A stretch of 56,105 nt of DNA from Muribaculaceae bacterium Zag1. GTDB taxonomy: Bacteria; Bacteroidota; Bacteroidia; Bacteroidales; Muribaculaceae. The notes below the pieces were generated by a model that did not search any database, was not told the origin of the DNA, and saw nothing but the letters and a program-made list of their open reading frames with translations. Below, piece after piece: positions 1 to 8,325 of the stretch (the stretch's first letter is position 1; each line of letters begins with the position of its first letter). Made by a program: the position numbers and the translations under genes. The stretch lies in contig NWBJ01000062.1 of the NCBI GenBank assembly GCA_002633115.1, positions 68,387-124,491 on the forward strand, in the 5' to 3' direction.

Positions 1-143
1 CGGTCAATGACGGCATCTACGCCGTTTGGGCGAGGCTTCAGCGACTGCCATAGGCGAGCCACTTCCGCTTGCAGAGCATCGCACTTGCGCTCTATTCTGT
101 TGACCTTGAACAGAATCTTGTTTAGGGTTTCTCTTGTGCTCAT
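1..143 (-). CDS. Small coiled-coil phage protein, 3' end outside window
   Basis: Reading leftward from the ATG at 143 gives an open frame to the window edge that begins MSTRETLNKILFKVNRI and continues with a charged heptad-like pattern (ERKCDALQAEVARLWQSLK). That is typical of short phage coiled-coil proteins. It lies downstream of the tape measure gene, where tail genes are expected. I do not recognise the family. A longer frame at 4-252 overlaps it but has a low-complexity, frame-shadow composition, so this frame is preferred. Confidence 0.55.
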   Translation of the reverse strand, partial: MSTRETLNKILFKVNRIERKCDALQAEVARLWQSLKPRPNGVDAVID

Positions 144-158
144 CAGCCTTGGTATTGG

Positions 159-236
159 TTATGATTTGAAAGCCATTACCGACAAGATACGCAAAAGTGC
201 GGTGACGCACACAACAAAAAGATGGGGCAAGCGCAT
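159..236 (-). CDS. Possible 25-residue membrane peptide
   Basis: An ATG at 236 opens a frame of 25 codons (MRLPHLFVVCVTALLRIL..., TAA stop) with one hydrophobic stretch. It fills the gap between the gene ending at 269 and the start at 143. Size and hydrophobicity would suit a small phage membrane peptide, but nothing beyond the frame and hydrophobicity supports it. Confidence 0.25.
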   Translation of the reverse strand: MRLPHLFVVCVTALLRILSVMAFKS

Positions 237-268
237 CAGCGTACCCCATCAAACCATTTAGATAAAAA

Positions 269-844
269 TCATCTTTTCGCCATTATAGCCTTTTGAGCCT
301 TGATTTCACGCTCTGCCTGGGCAATGAGGCAAGCGAACTGGGCCGCATTGATGGTGTTCAAGTCAATCTGAAACTTGAAGAACGCCATCAGCGATGCAGT
401 CTGCTGATCGAAGCTGGCGCGTATCTGCTTTGGGGTGCGAGAATCTGCGACGGCAGAATCCTCAGCCAAGAGCCTCTTGCAATCGCTCTCTGCCCTCAGC
501 AGTCTGCTCCTGACCTCGCCCTTCAGATTGTCATCCGACAATGCCCCACGCAATCCATAGGCGCTCAGCAGTTCGCGCACCTCTGAATAGGCCTCGATTG
601 CGATGAGGTTCGACATGATCTTGAACAATTGCACCTCTGCCTTGGCTTTCACCTTTCGGGCCTCTCCCGCAAGCCATCCCGAAGCCATTGCTGGCTCTGA
701 GAGGCTCATAAACTCAAAGGCAATCTCGGTCTTGGCTTTCTTGACATCCTCCTTTTTGGAGAAGCCACCGCGCAATGCCTTGGCATCTCCGCAGAGGATG
801 TCGATGAACTGAGCCATGGTGAGGGATCTCAACTCTTTTATCAT
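269..844 (-). CDS. Phage hypothetical protein after the tape measure
   Basis: This is a 191-residue, mostly helical protein with many Ala, Lys and Glu residues (MIKELRSLTMAQFIDILCGD at the start). Its ATG overlaps the tape measure stop by four bases (ATGA, 841-844), so it is probably translationally coupled to that gene. It has no signal peptide or membrane segment. The position directly downstream of the tape measure suggests a distal-tail or tail-associated role, but I recognise no family. Confidence 0.7.
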   Translation of the reverse strand: MIKELRSLTMAQFIDILCGDAKALRGGFSKKEDVKKAKTEIAFEFMSLSEPAMASGWLAGEARKVKAKAEVQLFKIMSNLIAIEAYSEVRELLSAYGLRGALSDDNLKGEVRSRLLRAESDCKRLLAEDSAVADSRTPKQIRASFDQQTASLMAFFKFQIDLNTINAAQFACLIAQAEREIKAQKAIMAKR

Positions 845-3800
845 AGCTTGCTAAGTTTGTATAGGTCATAACTCGATTGGTAAGCCGCCTTGCGCTGCTG
901 TCGCATCATCTGTCGCAGAAGAGCGTTGGTTTCGCCCTGCTGGCGCTCAAGGCGCACGTAGTCATTGTTGACCACAACCTTTGGAGCATCTTGGCTCGGG
1001 AAAGATGTGGATATCATCGTGAGAGCCTGAGACGTGAACGCATCGGCATCGGGGTAAACCTTGGCTCCTTTCGGCATGTCGATGAGGGTAGGCTCGTCGG
1101 GAGTGAGGTAGAACGTGCCACCGATGGACACTACCTCAGCCTTGCCAGCATCGCCTACGACCGCGAGACCTCCCTTGTGGGATTGCGTGCCCTTGGCATA
1201 CTTGGGAATGGGTGTTGCCGCAATTGTGGCAATCTGAATGGCACCCATGGCTCCGGCAATAGCAGCAAGGGCGATGTTAGGAAGTGCCTGGGTAATGGCG
1301 AGAGCGGTAGCGATGCCAGCCTGTGCGAGACTGTTGGCCTTGTCCCAAACGGCTTGCTTCTGTTGGAGAGCTGCTTTTTTCTTTTCAAGCTCCTCATTCT
1401 TTTTGGCGGTCTTGGCCTCTGACGCTCGCTTGCGAGCCTCACCCTCCTCCTCAGTAATGACTTTCTTTTCTACCAACTCGGTGATGAGTTCTGTCTCTTT
1501 CTCGCCAGCCTCCTCATTAGCCTCTATGTCATCCTCAATCTTCTCAATCTTTGCATCATAAACGGCAGAAACGAGGTCGTTGATATTGTTCAGACCCTCA
1601 GCGGCAATCTGCATCCACTGCTGTGCATTCTTGATTCGCTTTTGGGTCATTTCGGTGTCCGACTTGACAATGCGGGCATTCTCAGCCAATACCGCATCCG
1701 TAACGGCATTCTCAAGGGCAATCTTAGCCTTGGCCAACTCGGTTTCAAGACGTTCGCGCTCCTCAGCGGACAGATCCTCGTTTTGGAGCATTTTCTCAAT
1801 CATTTCGATTTGGGTCTCGGCAGTCTTCTTGGCATAGGATTCAGTAAGTTTGGCAACCTGGTCCTCATACTGCTGAGTAATCATGGCGCGCTTCTGCTCA
1901 TTGCTCCCGGTTGCCTCCAACTGCTGGGCATACCGCTGCTTAAGCGATGACAATTGGCGAGTGTATGCCACATCGGCAATGGCAGTCTGAGCGGAATATT
2001 CCTCTTCGATCTGCTTAATCGCATATTCGGCATACTGCTCTTTGAGCTCAACAGCCATCTTCTCATACTTCTCACGGATGAGATAGACATCAGCGCCGCT
2101 TTTCTCAGCTTTAGCCAATTCGGCCTGATAATTGGAATCCAACTGCTCCATCTTCAAGGCAAGCTCTTCCTTGCTGCCTTTCTTGACGATGGCAAGGCGG
2201 TTGGAGAGATTTATCTTAGACAGATTTGTCTGATACTTTTCCTCGCAATCGGCCAGTTCCTGCATCATGGCTTCGGTAAGCTGGACGCGGGTCTGCTTTT
2301 CCTCATCGGATTCCCCGGTGATTTCGCGAAGCTTCTTCTCATAATTGAACCGAATCTGTGCCATCTCTTTTTCATGGCCATCTTTCATAGCTTTGATTTT
2401 GGCTTCCTCCAACTCATTGATGCGCTTGATGGCTTCCTTGGCCGCTTTCTCGCCATCCTTGCTGCCGCCGTCAGCAGTAGGCTCCTCATAAGTGCCTTTA
2501 GGCTTGTCGCCATCGTCAGTGGGACCGGAGGGTGTGGATTGGAGATTGAGGCTGACCTTTTTCACCTCTTCGGGATTGGCAATGGCATTCCAAGCCTCTT
2601 TGGCATCCTCGCTTACCTCTTTGAAGGCATCGCCCCAATTGTCAACGAATGCACGTCCGGCCTGGGTCCAACCGCTCTTAATCTTGTCAAGATCGAGAGT
2701 AAGCACTCCCTCGATGGCTGTGCCCATTCCTTTTAGGCTGTCAATGATATTGCCTACAACGGCTTTCACAATCGTCCATAGCGTCTTGAACACCAACTTT
2801 ATGCTCTCGATGTTAGAGCGGAACATCGTGGACTTGTTATAGAGTTCGATGAACCAATTCACAATGTCAACGCAATAGGTGATTACTGACACCAAGCCTT
2901 TCTTGATGAACACTGAGCAATTGGTGGTCAGCTTCTCGAAGAATCCTCCAGTCTGGTCAAAGACAGCCGCAATGGTCTTGTCAAGCTCAATCTGAGCGTT
3001 GAGTTCCTGCTCTTGCAATTCTCCCAACTCGCCCATCTTGGCTTTCTCCTCATCGAGACTGGTGTTGAGGTCGGCAATGGATTCTATCATCTTCTTGCCA
3101 GCGGCCGGGCCTTTCTTGCCAAAGACATTGAAGAGCACCTCGCCAGCGGCAGTGGAGTTGTCGGGCAATTCCTTCAGCTTGGCAGATACCTGCTGCACTG
3201 CCTCAATCATGGTGATGTTGCCCTCTGTGAGGTCTTTCTGCATCTGCTGGGTATCGATGCCGACCTTTTCAAGAGCGTCCTGGGTAGCCTTGGGCATTCT
3301 GCGTATGCGGTCTGTAGCCATCTGAATGGCAGTGAGGCCGTCGGTCGAGAATATGCCCGATCGAGTCTGAGCGACAATGGCGGTGAACTCCTGGGCGCTG
3401 ATGCCAGCTTGCTTGAACGAAGGAGCGAACTTGTTGAGATTGGCAAGCATATCGCCCTGGGCATCGGCATTGGATAAGAACCCGTCCTTGATGGTGTCAA
3501 GAGCCTCCTCAAACGTGATGCCGAACTGCGAAGCCATGGCATCGGTGCTGTTGAGCACTTCCTTGAAGTCCTTGCCGAATGTGTCAGCCACCCCTTGCAC
3601 TTCGGAGCGGAAACTTTTCAGATCATCTCCAGTCTTCCCGGTGAAATCCTTGGTGAGCTTCGTAGCCTCGATGAGGCCTTTGTTATAATCATACCACCAC
3701 TTGACTGCCATTACTGTTCCGGCAATGCCGAGGAATGCCAACACCCAAGGGTTGGCAAGCAATCCGAGAACTGCTTTGCCGAAAGCCTTGACCTTGGTGG

Positions 3801-5130
3801 TAAGACCCTCCATCACGTTGCCGCCCTCAGCGGCTCCGCCAAGGGATTGAAGCGATGAGCCGAATCGATTGTTTACACCAACCAATGAAAGCATCTGCTC
3901 AACAAGGCCCTCGCTCTTTTTCCTCTGCTCCTCCAATTGCTTGTTGAAGTCCTGAAGAGCAGGAGTGGCTTGCTGAATCACTTTCTTGTTGGCATCAATC
4001 TTGTCGTTGAGCTGCTTTATTCTTTCCTGGGCGCCATCGCTTTTGAGGTCGAGCAGTCTCAGAGCCTCAGTCAACTGCTTGTTCTGAGCCTCAGCCTCGG
4101 CTACGGTGCGAGCCTCCTTGTTCAAGATGGCATCCACATCGGTGATGCGACGGCGGTTCTCCTCAATCTTGGCATTGATTCTGTCGAGGGTCTCGCCATA
4201 GCTCGCATCGCGCATATCGAGATTGGCCTTTGCCTTTTCCAACTCCTTGTTCTGCTCGATGCAGCCGCTGACGGTGCCAGCTTGCAATCCAAGCACCCGG
4301 TTCAAGTCCTCAGTGACCACTACTCCGTTGGCGCAAGCGATGGCATAGTTGCCTACGTTGCGCTGAAACTCGCCCATGTCAGCGGCCATGTCCTTAAGAT
4401 GGGCATCGAGGTTCTGAATCTGGCTCTCCAAATCCTTGCCAAACGTGCCAGCCTGGTCTTCAGAGCTGAGATCCTTGTAAGCCTTTTTCAAGAGTTCAAG
4501 CATCTGCGACATTTCAGCATAGGAGCTGGTTGTGGATTGCGACATCTTCTCCTCGGCTTTCATGATGCTCGTTAGCCGCCCCTTTTCGGCTTGCAGGTCT
4601 CGGGTGCGCATAGTGAGCTGTTGAGCGCAAGCGGAATATTCATCCAAGGTCTTTTTGCCATCCTTGTATTCCTTCTCATTGGTCTTCATGGCAGCGGTGT
4701 TCTGCTTGATGGCATCATTAATCTCGACCAAGCGCTTCACCTGGTCTTGGTATGAGCCGTGGAGGCTTTCAAGGGTCTGCTTCACCTTGTGGTACTCGGT
4801 GTATTCTTCACGCACCTCCTTGTTTACGCGCTCACGCTCCATTAGTTCGCGAGAGATGGTGTTGGTGGTGTCAGCGACTATCTTGCCTTGCTGGGCAATT
4901 GCCTGGGTCAGCTTGTCGGTGGCATCAGCCGCCTTGCCTTGGTTCTGGCTAAGGAGGGTTGTCAGCTTCTCCAAGTCATTAATGCCCTCGACTTTCATGT
5001 TGAGGCCCTTGATCAGCTCACGAGCCGCCTCGGTGTAGGCGTTCTTCACTTCGTCAATCTCAGCCTTGAGATTCTTCAGGCTGTCGATTGCTTGCTGATC
5101 GACAAAGTCCGTTATTCTGTGGTCAGCCAT
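841..5130 (-). CDS. Phage tail tape measure protein
   Basis: The product is a 1429-residue protein that sets tail length and lines the tail tube. Residues 1-430 are nearly continuous coiled coil. A hydrophobic pair of segments lies near 450-480 (LANPWVLAFLGIAGTVMAV). A TP901-type tape measure core follows, with phrases such as MASQFGITFEEALDTIKDG and VLFNVFGKKGPAAGKK. Another long coiled-coil/helical tract then leads to a hydrophobic Ala-rich patch near 1290. The true start is ATG at 5130; an upstream in-frame codon at 5136 is TTG and overlaps the previous gene. It is the longest gene in the structural operon and defines a siphovirus-like long tail. Confidence 0.95.
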   Translation of the reverse strand: MADHRITDFVDQQAIDSLKNLKAEIDEVKNAYTEAARELIKGLNMKVEGINDLEKLTTLLSQNQGKAADATDKLTQAIAQQGKIVADTTNTISRELMERERVNKEVREEYTEYHKVKQTLESLHGSYQDQVKRLVEINDAIKQNTAAMKTNEKEYKDGKKTLDEYSACAQQLTMRTRDLQAEKGRLTSIMKAEEKMSQSTTSSYAEMSQMLELLKKAYKDLSSEDQAGTFGKDLESQIQNLDAHLKDMAADMGEFQRNVGNYAIACANGVVVTEDLNRVLGLQAGTVSGCIEQNKELEKAKANLDMRDASYGETLDRINAKIEENRRRITDVDAILNKEARTVAEAEAQNKQLTEALRLLDLKSDGAQERIKQLNDKIDANKKVIQQATPALQDFNKQLEEQRKKSEGLVEQMLSLVGVNNRFGSSLQSLGGAAEGGNVMEGLTTKVKAFGKAVLGLLANPWVLAFLGIAGTVMAVKWWYDYNKGLIEATKLTKDFTGKTGDDLKSFRSEVQGVADTFGKDFKEVLNSTDAMASQFGITFEEALDTIKDGFLSNADAQGDMLANLNKFAPSFKQAGISAQEFTAIVAQTRSGIFSTDGLTAIQMATDRIRRMPKATQDALEKVGIDTQQMQKDLTEGNITMIEAVQQVSAKLKELPDNSTAAGEVLFNVFGKKGPAAGKKMIESIADLNTSLDEEKAKMGELGELQEQELNAQIELDKTIAAVFDQTGGFFEKLTTNCSVFIKKGLVSVITYCVDIVNWFIELYNKSTMFRSNIESIKLVFKTLWTIVKAVVGNIIDSLKGMGTAIEGVLTLDLDKIKSGWTQAGRAFVDNWGDAFKEVSEDAKEAWNAIANPEEVKKVSLNLQSTPSGPTDDGDKPKGTYEEPTADGGSKDGEKAAKEAIKRINELEEAKIKAMKDGHEKEMAQIRFNYEKKLREITGESDEEKQTRVQLTEAMMQELADCEEKYQTNLSKINLSNRLAIVKKGSKEELALKMEQLDSNYQAELAKAEKSGADVYLIREKYEKMAVELKEQYAEYAIKQIEEEYSAQTAIADVAYTRQLSSLKQRYAQQLEATGSNEQKRAMITQQYEDQVAKLTESYAKKTAETQIEMIEKMLQNEDLSAEERERLETELAKAKIALENAVTDAVLAENARIVKSDTEMTQKRIKNAQQWMQIAAEGLNNINDLVSAVYDAKIEKIEDDIEANEEAGEKETELITELVEKKVITEEEGEARKRASEAKTAKKNEELEKKKAALQQKQAVWDKANSLAQAGIATALAITQALPNIALAAIAGAMGAIQIATIAATPIPKYAKGTQSHKGGLAVVGDAGKAEVVSIGGTFYLTPDEPTLIDMPKGAKVYPDADAFTSQALTMISTSFPSQDAPKVVVNNDYVRLERQQGETNALLRQMMRQQRKAAYQSSYDLYKLSKL

Positions 5131-5132
5131 AA

Positions 5133-5321
5133 TCAATACTGGGTTATGTATTCAACGATAGGTTTGTCTATGCCAATGTCGGCGCAGCAGAAGCCGTAGG
5201 TGCCATCATTGTTGAGGAATATGGCAACAGTCTTTTCCTCGGCTTTCGCCAATGCCTTTGCCAAGCGGCGGATTCTGTCAATCTCGCTGCCAAGCTTCTT
5301 GTTTTCGCAATTGCAACTCAT
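5133..5321 (-). CDS. Small phage protein before tape measure
   Basis: This 62-residue protein begins MSCNCENKKLG and is Cys-rich at its N-terminus (CNC, later FCCAD). It ends two bases before the tape measure ATG. Small genes in this slot are often tail assembly chaperones, but this one lacks a recognisable chaperone domain and shows no slippery frameshift site. Its function is unknown. Confidence 0.7.
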   Translation of the reverse strand: MSCNCENKKLGSEIDRIRRLAKALAKAEEKTVAIFLNNDGTYGFCCADIGIDKPIVEYITQY

Positions 5322-5338
5322 ATCTCAATCATCATTTG

Positions 5339-5860
5339 TCACCATCCGCATTGCTCAAAGAAATTCCATATCCACGGCATGATGAGCGAATAGCTGAAAT
5401 ATTCGGTTGCTGCGCCGCCGAGCCTCAGCAGAACGTCTGAGCCTCCCCACTTGGCCACGATGTCGGCAGAATCTCCACCATCGGCATAGATGGTCAGGGC
5501 ATCGCCATTCATCCGGGCGAACATCTCAGAGTAGAATGTGCCGTCGATGTAGAGGTTTGGCACGTTGTAAGGCCTCGGAGGAATGTTGAGGAGCCATCCC
5601 GTTGTTGGTGGGGTAATCTTCATCTTCCAAGCTTTGTAATCGTCATTGCGGTGATACCACCAATCGCTCTCCTCAAAGAACGAGTCATTGTCATAGTTGG
5701 GATTGAGGAGCGTGTCGGTGCCGTCCAAGCCTCCCCACAGCTGCTCGTGGACTGCCTGGACCGCAAGGCTTGCGTTAGCCTCAAGGCATTTGAGAACCTG
5801 CTCCTCAAAGCCGTCGGCCATCTTGCCTATGATTTCAGCGACATCAAACAAATCTGCCAT
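5339..5860 (-). CDS. Phage hypothetical protein (tail region)
   Basis: The product is 173 residues: a helical N-terminus (MADLFDVAEIIGKMADGFEE) followed by a Trp/Tyr-rich, probably beta-rich C-terminal half. The position between the probable tube protein and the tape measure would fit a tail assembly or minor tail role. No family is recognised. Confidence 0.7.
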   Translation of the reverse strand: MADLFDVAEIIGKMADGFEEQVLKCLEANASLAVQAVHEQLWGGLDGTDTLLNPNYDNDSFFEESDWWYHRNDDYKAWKMKITPPTTGWLLNIPPRPYNVPNLYIDGTFYSEMFARMNGDALTIYADGGDSADIVAKWGGSDVLLRLGGAATEYFSYSLIMPWIWNFFEQCGW

Positions 5861-5901
5861 AGCATTATCAAAAAAGGGGCGGTTGCGAGCCGCCCCAATG
5901 G

Positions 5902-6099
5902 TTATTCAACAGTTTCAGCCTCGGCTTTGTCGCCCGACATCAGCGTGTATGCCTCGCCAAGCATCTTTCGGCGCGTCTTGATGTCCTTGTCGAGCCAAAG
6001 GACATCCTCGTGGCCTTTGACAAAGGCGGTCTTGCTCATTGCCAGGCATCGCGAGGGAAAGAACGTCACGCCCTCGAACACAAGCATGTCTTCATCCAT
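5902..6099 (-). CDS. Small phage protein, tail region
   Basis: This 65-residue protein starts MDEDMLVFEGVTFFPSRCLA and has an acidic C-terminus (DKAEAETVE). It lies 12 bases downstream of the probable tail tube gene on the same strand and is surely co-transcribed. I do not recognise it. Confidence 0.65.
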   Translation of the reverse strand: MDEDMLVFEGVTFFPSRCLAMSKTAFVKGHEDVLWLDKDIKTRRKMLGEAYTLMSGDKAEAETVE

Positions 6100-6111
6100 G
6101 GCCCATCAAGA

Positions 6112-6951
6112 TTATTCAGCGGACACAATGCCCTTGATTTTCTTATCGTAGAGAGTGGCAGGATCTGCGAGGGTGACAGTGTCAGCGGTAGAGCCCGTAA
6201 GAGTAAGGATGCCATCGGCATAGGTGACACCAGTGATAGCAGAATCGGAGAAGATGTCTTTCCCTGCTGTCTGCATCAGAGCGCCGAACTCCTCGGTGCG
6301 GTCGTAGCCGCCGATGGCTTCAAGCAGCTTGAACTTCACGCCCTCCTGCTTTACGAGCTTCACGGGCACCAAGCCCTTGGCGAAGCGGAACACATCGAAG
6401 TCAAGCACCTCAAAGTCGAGGTTCTCGATCGCCTTGCGGGCATCCTTGTGGCAGAAGTTGACCACCAGGGAGGCGAGAGCGCTCGATGTGGGGTGAGGCG
6501 TGGAGGTCGGATAGATGGTCGACATCTCAAAGGGAGCGAGGATGTCGGTGCCGTCGTTGAGGCCGTAAATCACGTTGTTCTCATCAACGTAGTACACGCC
6601 GAGGGCGCTGTTGGCGGTCTTCATCAGAGTGGCTGCGAGAAGCTCGCTGAACTTCTCCATAGTGAACTGGTCGGTGCGTGCGTTCACTCCGTTTGCCTGG
6701 GTGGGGCCGTAGCCAACGGCAGAGGTAGCCACATCGCCTCCGTTCATGGCGAACTCTACGAAAAAGGCGATGGGCTGGACGCGTGTCAGAGCGGAAGCGT
6801 GGCACAGCTCTTCAAGAGCCTTGCCTGTGAGATCGGCAGGAAGCTTGGTGCCGCTTGGCACAACGAGAGCGCCCTTCACCTTGCCGTAGTCGAGCTGGCA
6901 AGCAGACACCCCGGTGTAGAGGTTGCTTGCATTGCATTTTCTTGCTTTCAT
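6112..6951 (-). CDS. Probable major tail (tube) protein
   Basis: This 279-residue protein has mixed beta content and ends in an Ig-like or beta-hairpin segment (SAITGVTYADGILTLTGST). Size, composition and position between the neck genes and the tape measure point to the tail tube subunit. The call rests on synteny rather than a signature motif. ATG at 6951 overlaps the upstream stop in an ATGA arrangement (6948-6951); the in-frame TTG at 6960 is less likely to be the start. Confidence 0.6.
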   Translation of the reverse strand: MKARKCNASNLYTGVSACQLDYGKVKGALVVPSGTKLPADLTGKALEELCHASALTRVQPIAFFVEFAMNGGDVATSAVGYGPTQANGVNARTDQFTMEKFSELLAATLMKTANSALGVYYVDENNVIYGLNDGTDILAPFEMSTIYPTSTPHPTSSALASLVVNFCHKDARKAIENLDFEVLDFDVFRFAKGLVPVKLVKQEGVKFKLLEAIGGYDRTEEFGALMQTAGKDIFSDSAITGVTYADGILTLTGSTADTVTLADPATLYDKKIKGIVSAE

Positions 6952-7514
6952 ATTCTGCAATTTAAAGGTTTGATTTTCAATTCAAGGTTTCTGATGTCAA
7001 TGGCATCTATGGGTTCGCTGACAGCCTCCCCGGAACGGTCAACGTAAGCCCCATATCTGCCATAAGAGTAGTTCTCGGAATATTCGTGCTTGATGGCCGA
7101 CGCATAGCCGAAGTCGAGGCGGTTGTCCGCCGCCAATAGGGCGAGCATCCGGCGGTATAGGGGTCGGAGTATGTTCTCAAACGAGAATGCCTTGCGCTGC
7201 TCGTTGCTCCACTGCTGCTGAGAGCCGCAAGCGATGAGCAGGTTGACCTTGGCCTTGGAATAATAGTCGGGGTCGTTGCGCGTCTCCTGGACCGGGCAGA
7301 ACAGCACCAATGCGGGGAATTTGAATGCCGTGCCAGTCCTCGACAATTCGTCAAGCCTGTCCTTGAAGTATTGAGCCGAGCCGAAGATGTAGTTGACATC
7401 CTTGACCTTCTGCTCCTCGCTCTGCGAATCGTAGCCGGTAACGATGATGTCAACATCGTCCAAGCCTCGGGCAATGTCTGCGAAGATGTCTATTATTTCG
7501 CGGCTCTTGGTCAT
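6948..7514 (-). CDS. Probable phage neck/tail-completion protein
   Basis: The product is 188 residues, beginning MTKSREIIDIFADIARGL, with an alpha/beta make-up (VDIIVTGYDSQSEEQKVKDVNYIFG). ATG at 7514 overlaps the preceding stop by four bases, which settles the start; longer readings run into the previous gene. The order portal-protease-capsid-small-connector-this-tube suggests a tail terminator or head-tail joining protein. This is inferred from order only. Confidence 0.6.
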   Translation of the reverse strand: MTKSREIIDIFADIARGLDDVDIIVTGYDSQSEEQKVKDVNYIFGSAQYFKDRLDELSRTGTAFKFPALVLFCPVQETRNDPDYYSKAKVNLLIACGSQQQWSNEQRKAFSFENILRPLYRRMLALLAADNRLDFGYASAIKHEYSENYSYGRYGAYVDRSGEAVSEPIDAIDIRNLELKIKPLNCRI

Positions 7515-8005
7515 AAGTTGAGAGTGTTGATTTTGGTGAGCATCTTGTCGCTCATCACAATCCCTCCAACTTTGCAATCCTCTGATGAGCACCAACTCTT
7601 TATCAGCCGATTCCGAGCCACCATTCGGTTCCACGTCTGCACTTGGCGATTGATGGGAGCCACATAGGCATTCGCGCATTTGAGCTGAACGAGGCCCGTG
7701 ATTGTGCCCTGGGTGTTGTTCTCGCCAATAATCTTGTAGAACACGTAATCAGCAAAGGACTGGCGAAGCCTCTTGCAAAGGCTCTCCATCTCCTCGTTGG
7801 CTTCAGTCTCGTCCTCATCTACGCGGCGCAGATACTCCTCCACCTCCGCTCCAGCCTCCTCCCCGAGCATTTCGCAGAGGAAAGGGAATTGGAGAGCGTC
7901 AACGTAAGCCATGATGGCAGCGTTGACTTCGGTGGACTGGGTGCCGCAAGTAGCATTGAGTATGTGGCGCGGTCCGGCTGTGAAATATGTAACGTTGATC
8001 AGCAT
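7511..8005 (-). CDS. Probable head-tail connector protein
   Basis: This 164-residue protein begins MLINVTYFTAGPRHILNATC and has a largely helical centre (EEYLRRVDEDETEANEEMESLCKRLRQSF). Its place two genes after the capsid matches the connector/adaptor slot in HK97-like phages. It could be one of the DUF-type Bacteroidales connector proteins, but I cannot name the family with certainty. Confidence 0.55.
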   Translation of the reverse strand: MLINVTYFTAGPRHILNATCGTQSTEVNAAIMAYVDALQFPFLCEMLGEEAGAEVEEYLRRVDEDETEANEEMESLCKRLRQSFADYVFYKIIGENNTQGTITGLVQLKCANAYVAPINRQVQTWNRMVARNRLIKSWCSSEDCKVGGIVMSDKMLTKINTLNL

Positions 8006-8008
8006 CGG

Positions 8009-8320
8009 CTATTCCGATTTCTTTTTCTTTGAGGACTTGGGCTTCTTCTCATCGGCCAATTCGACTTGCTTGGTGTCGGACACCTCTGACTCCTTGGCAT
8101 CCTCCATGGGGTCAGGCTCCAAGAAATCGTCAGCCTCGACTGTCATTTCTGAAACTTGCTCAGAAGGAGTAGCGGCATCGCCCTCAGCGGCATTCGGCTG
8201 CTCCGGCTCAGCGTAGGGCTCGATATGAATCAAGCCCCACTCCTGGCGGATGCGGTTCTCTTGGAGGACTTTTGCGACTTCGCTTTCCTCGCCCGAGAGT
8301 ATGTACTTTACCTTAGCCAT
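8009..8320 (-). CDS. Small acidic phage protein with Lys-rich tail
   Basis: The product is 103 residues. A short N-terminal fold (MAKVKYILSGEESEVAKVLQ) is followed by a long acidic, probably disordered stretch, and it ends in a basic KSSKKKKSE tail. It sits between the capsid and connector genes. N-terminally it resembles the small head-proximal proteins of HK97-type modules. No catalytic motif is visible. Confidence 0.65.
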   Translation of the reverse strand: MAKVKYILSGEESEVAKVLQENRIRQEWGLIHIEPYAEPEQPNAAEGDAATPSEQVSEMTVEADDFLEPDPMEDAKESEVSDTKQVELADEKKPKSSKKKKSE

Positions 8321-8325
8321 CAGAA

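Noticed and set aside
4-252. Leftward 82-codon frame at the left edge
   Set aside because: It overlaps the better supported coiled-coil frame starting at 143 and has basic, shadow-like composition in its second half.
841-5130. Several long rightward frames inside the tape measure gene
   Set aside because: They are antisense shadows of a codon-biased coiled-coil gene and carry no domain signatures.
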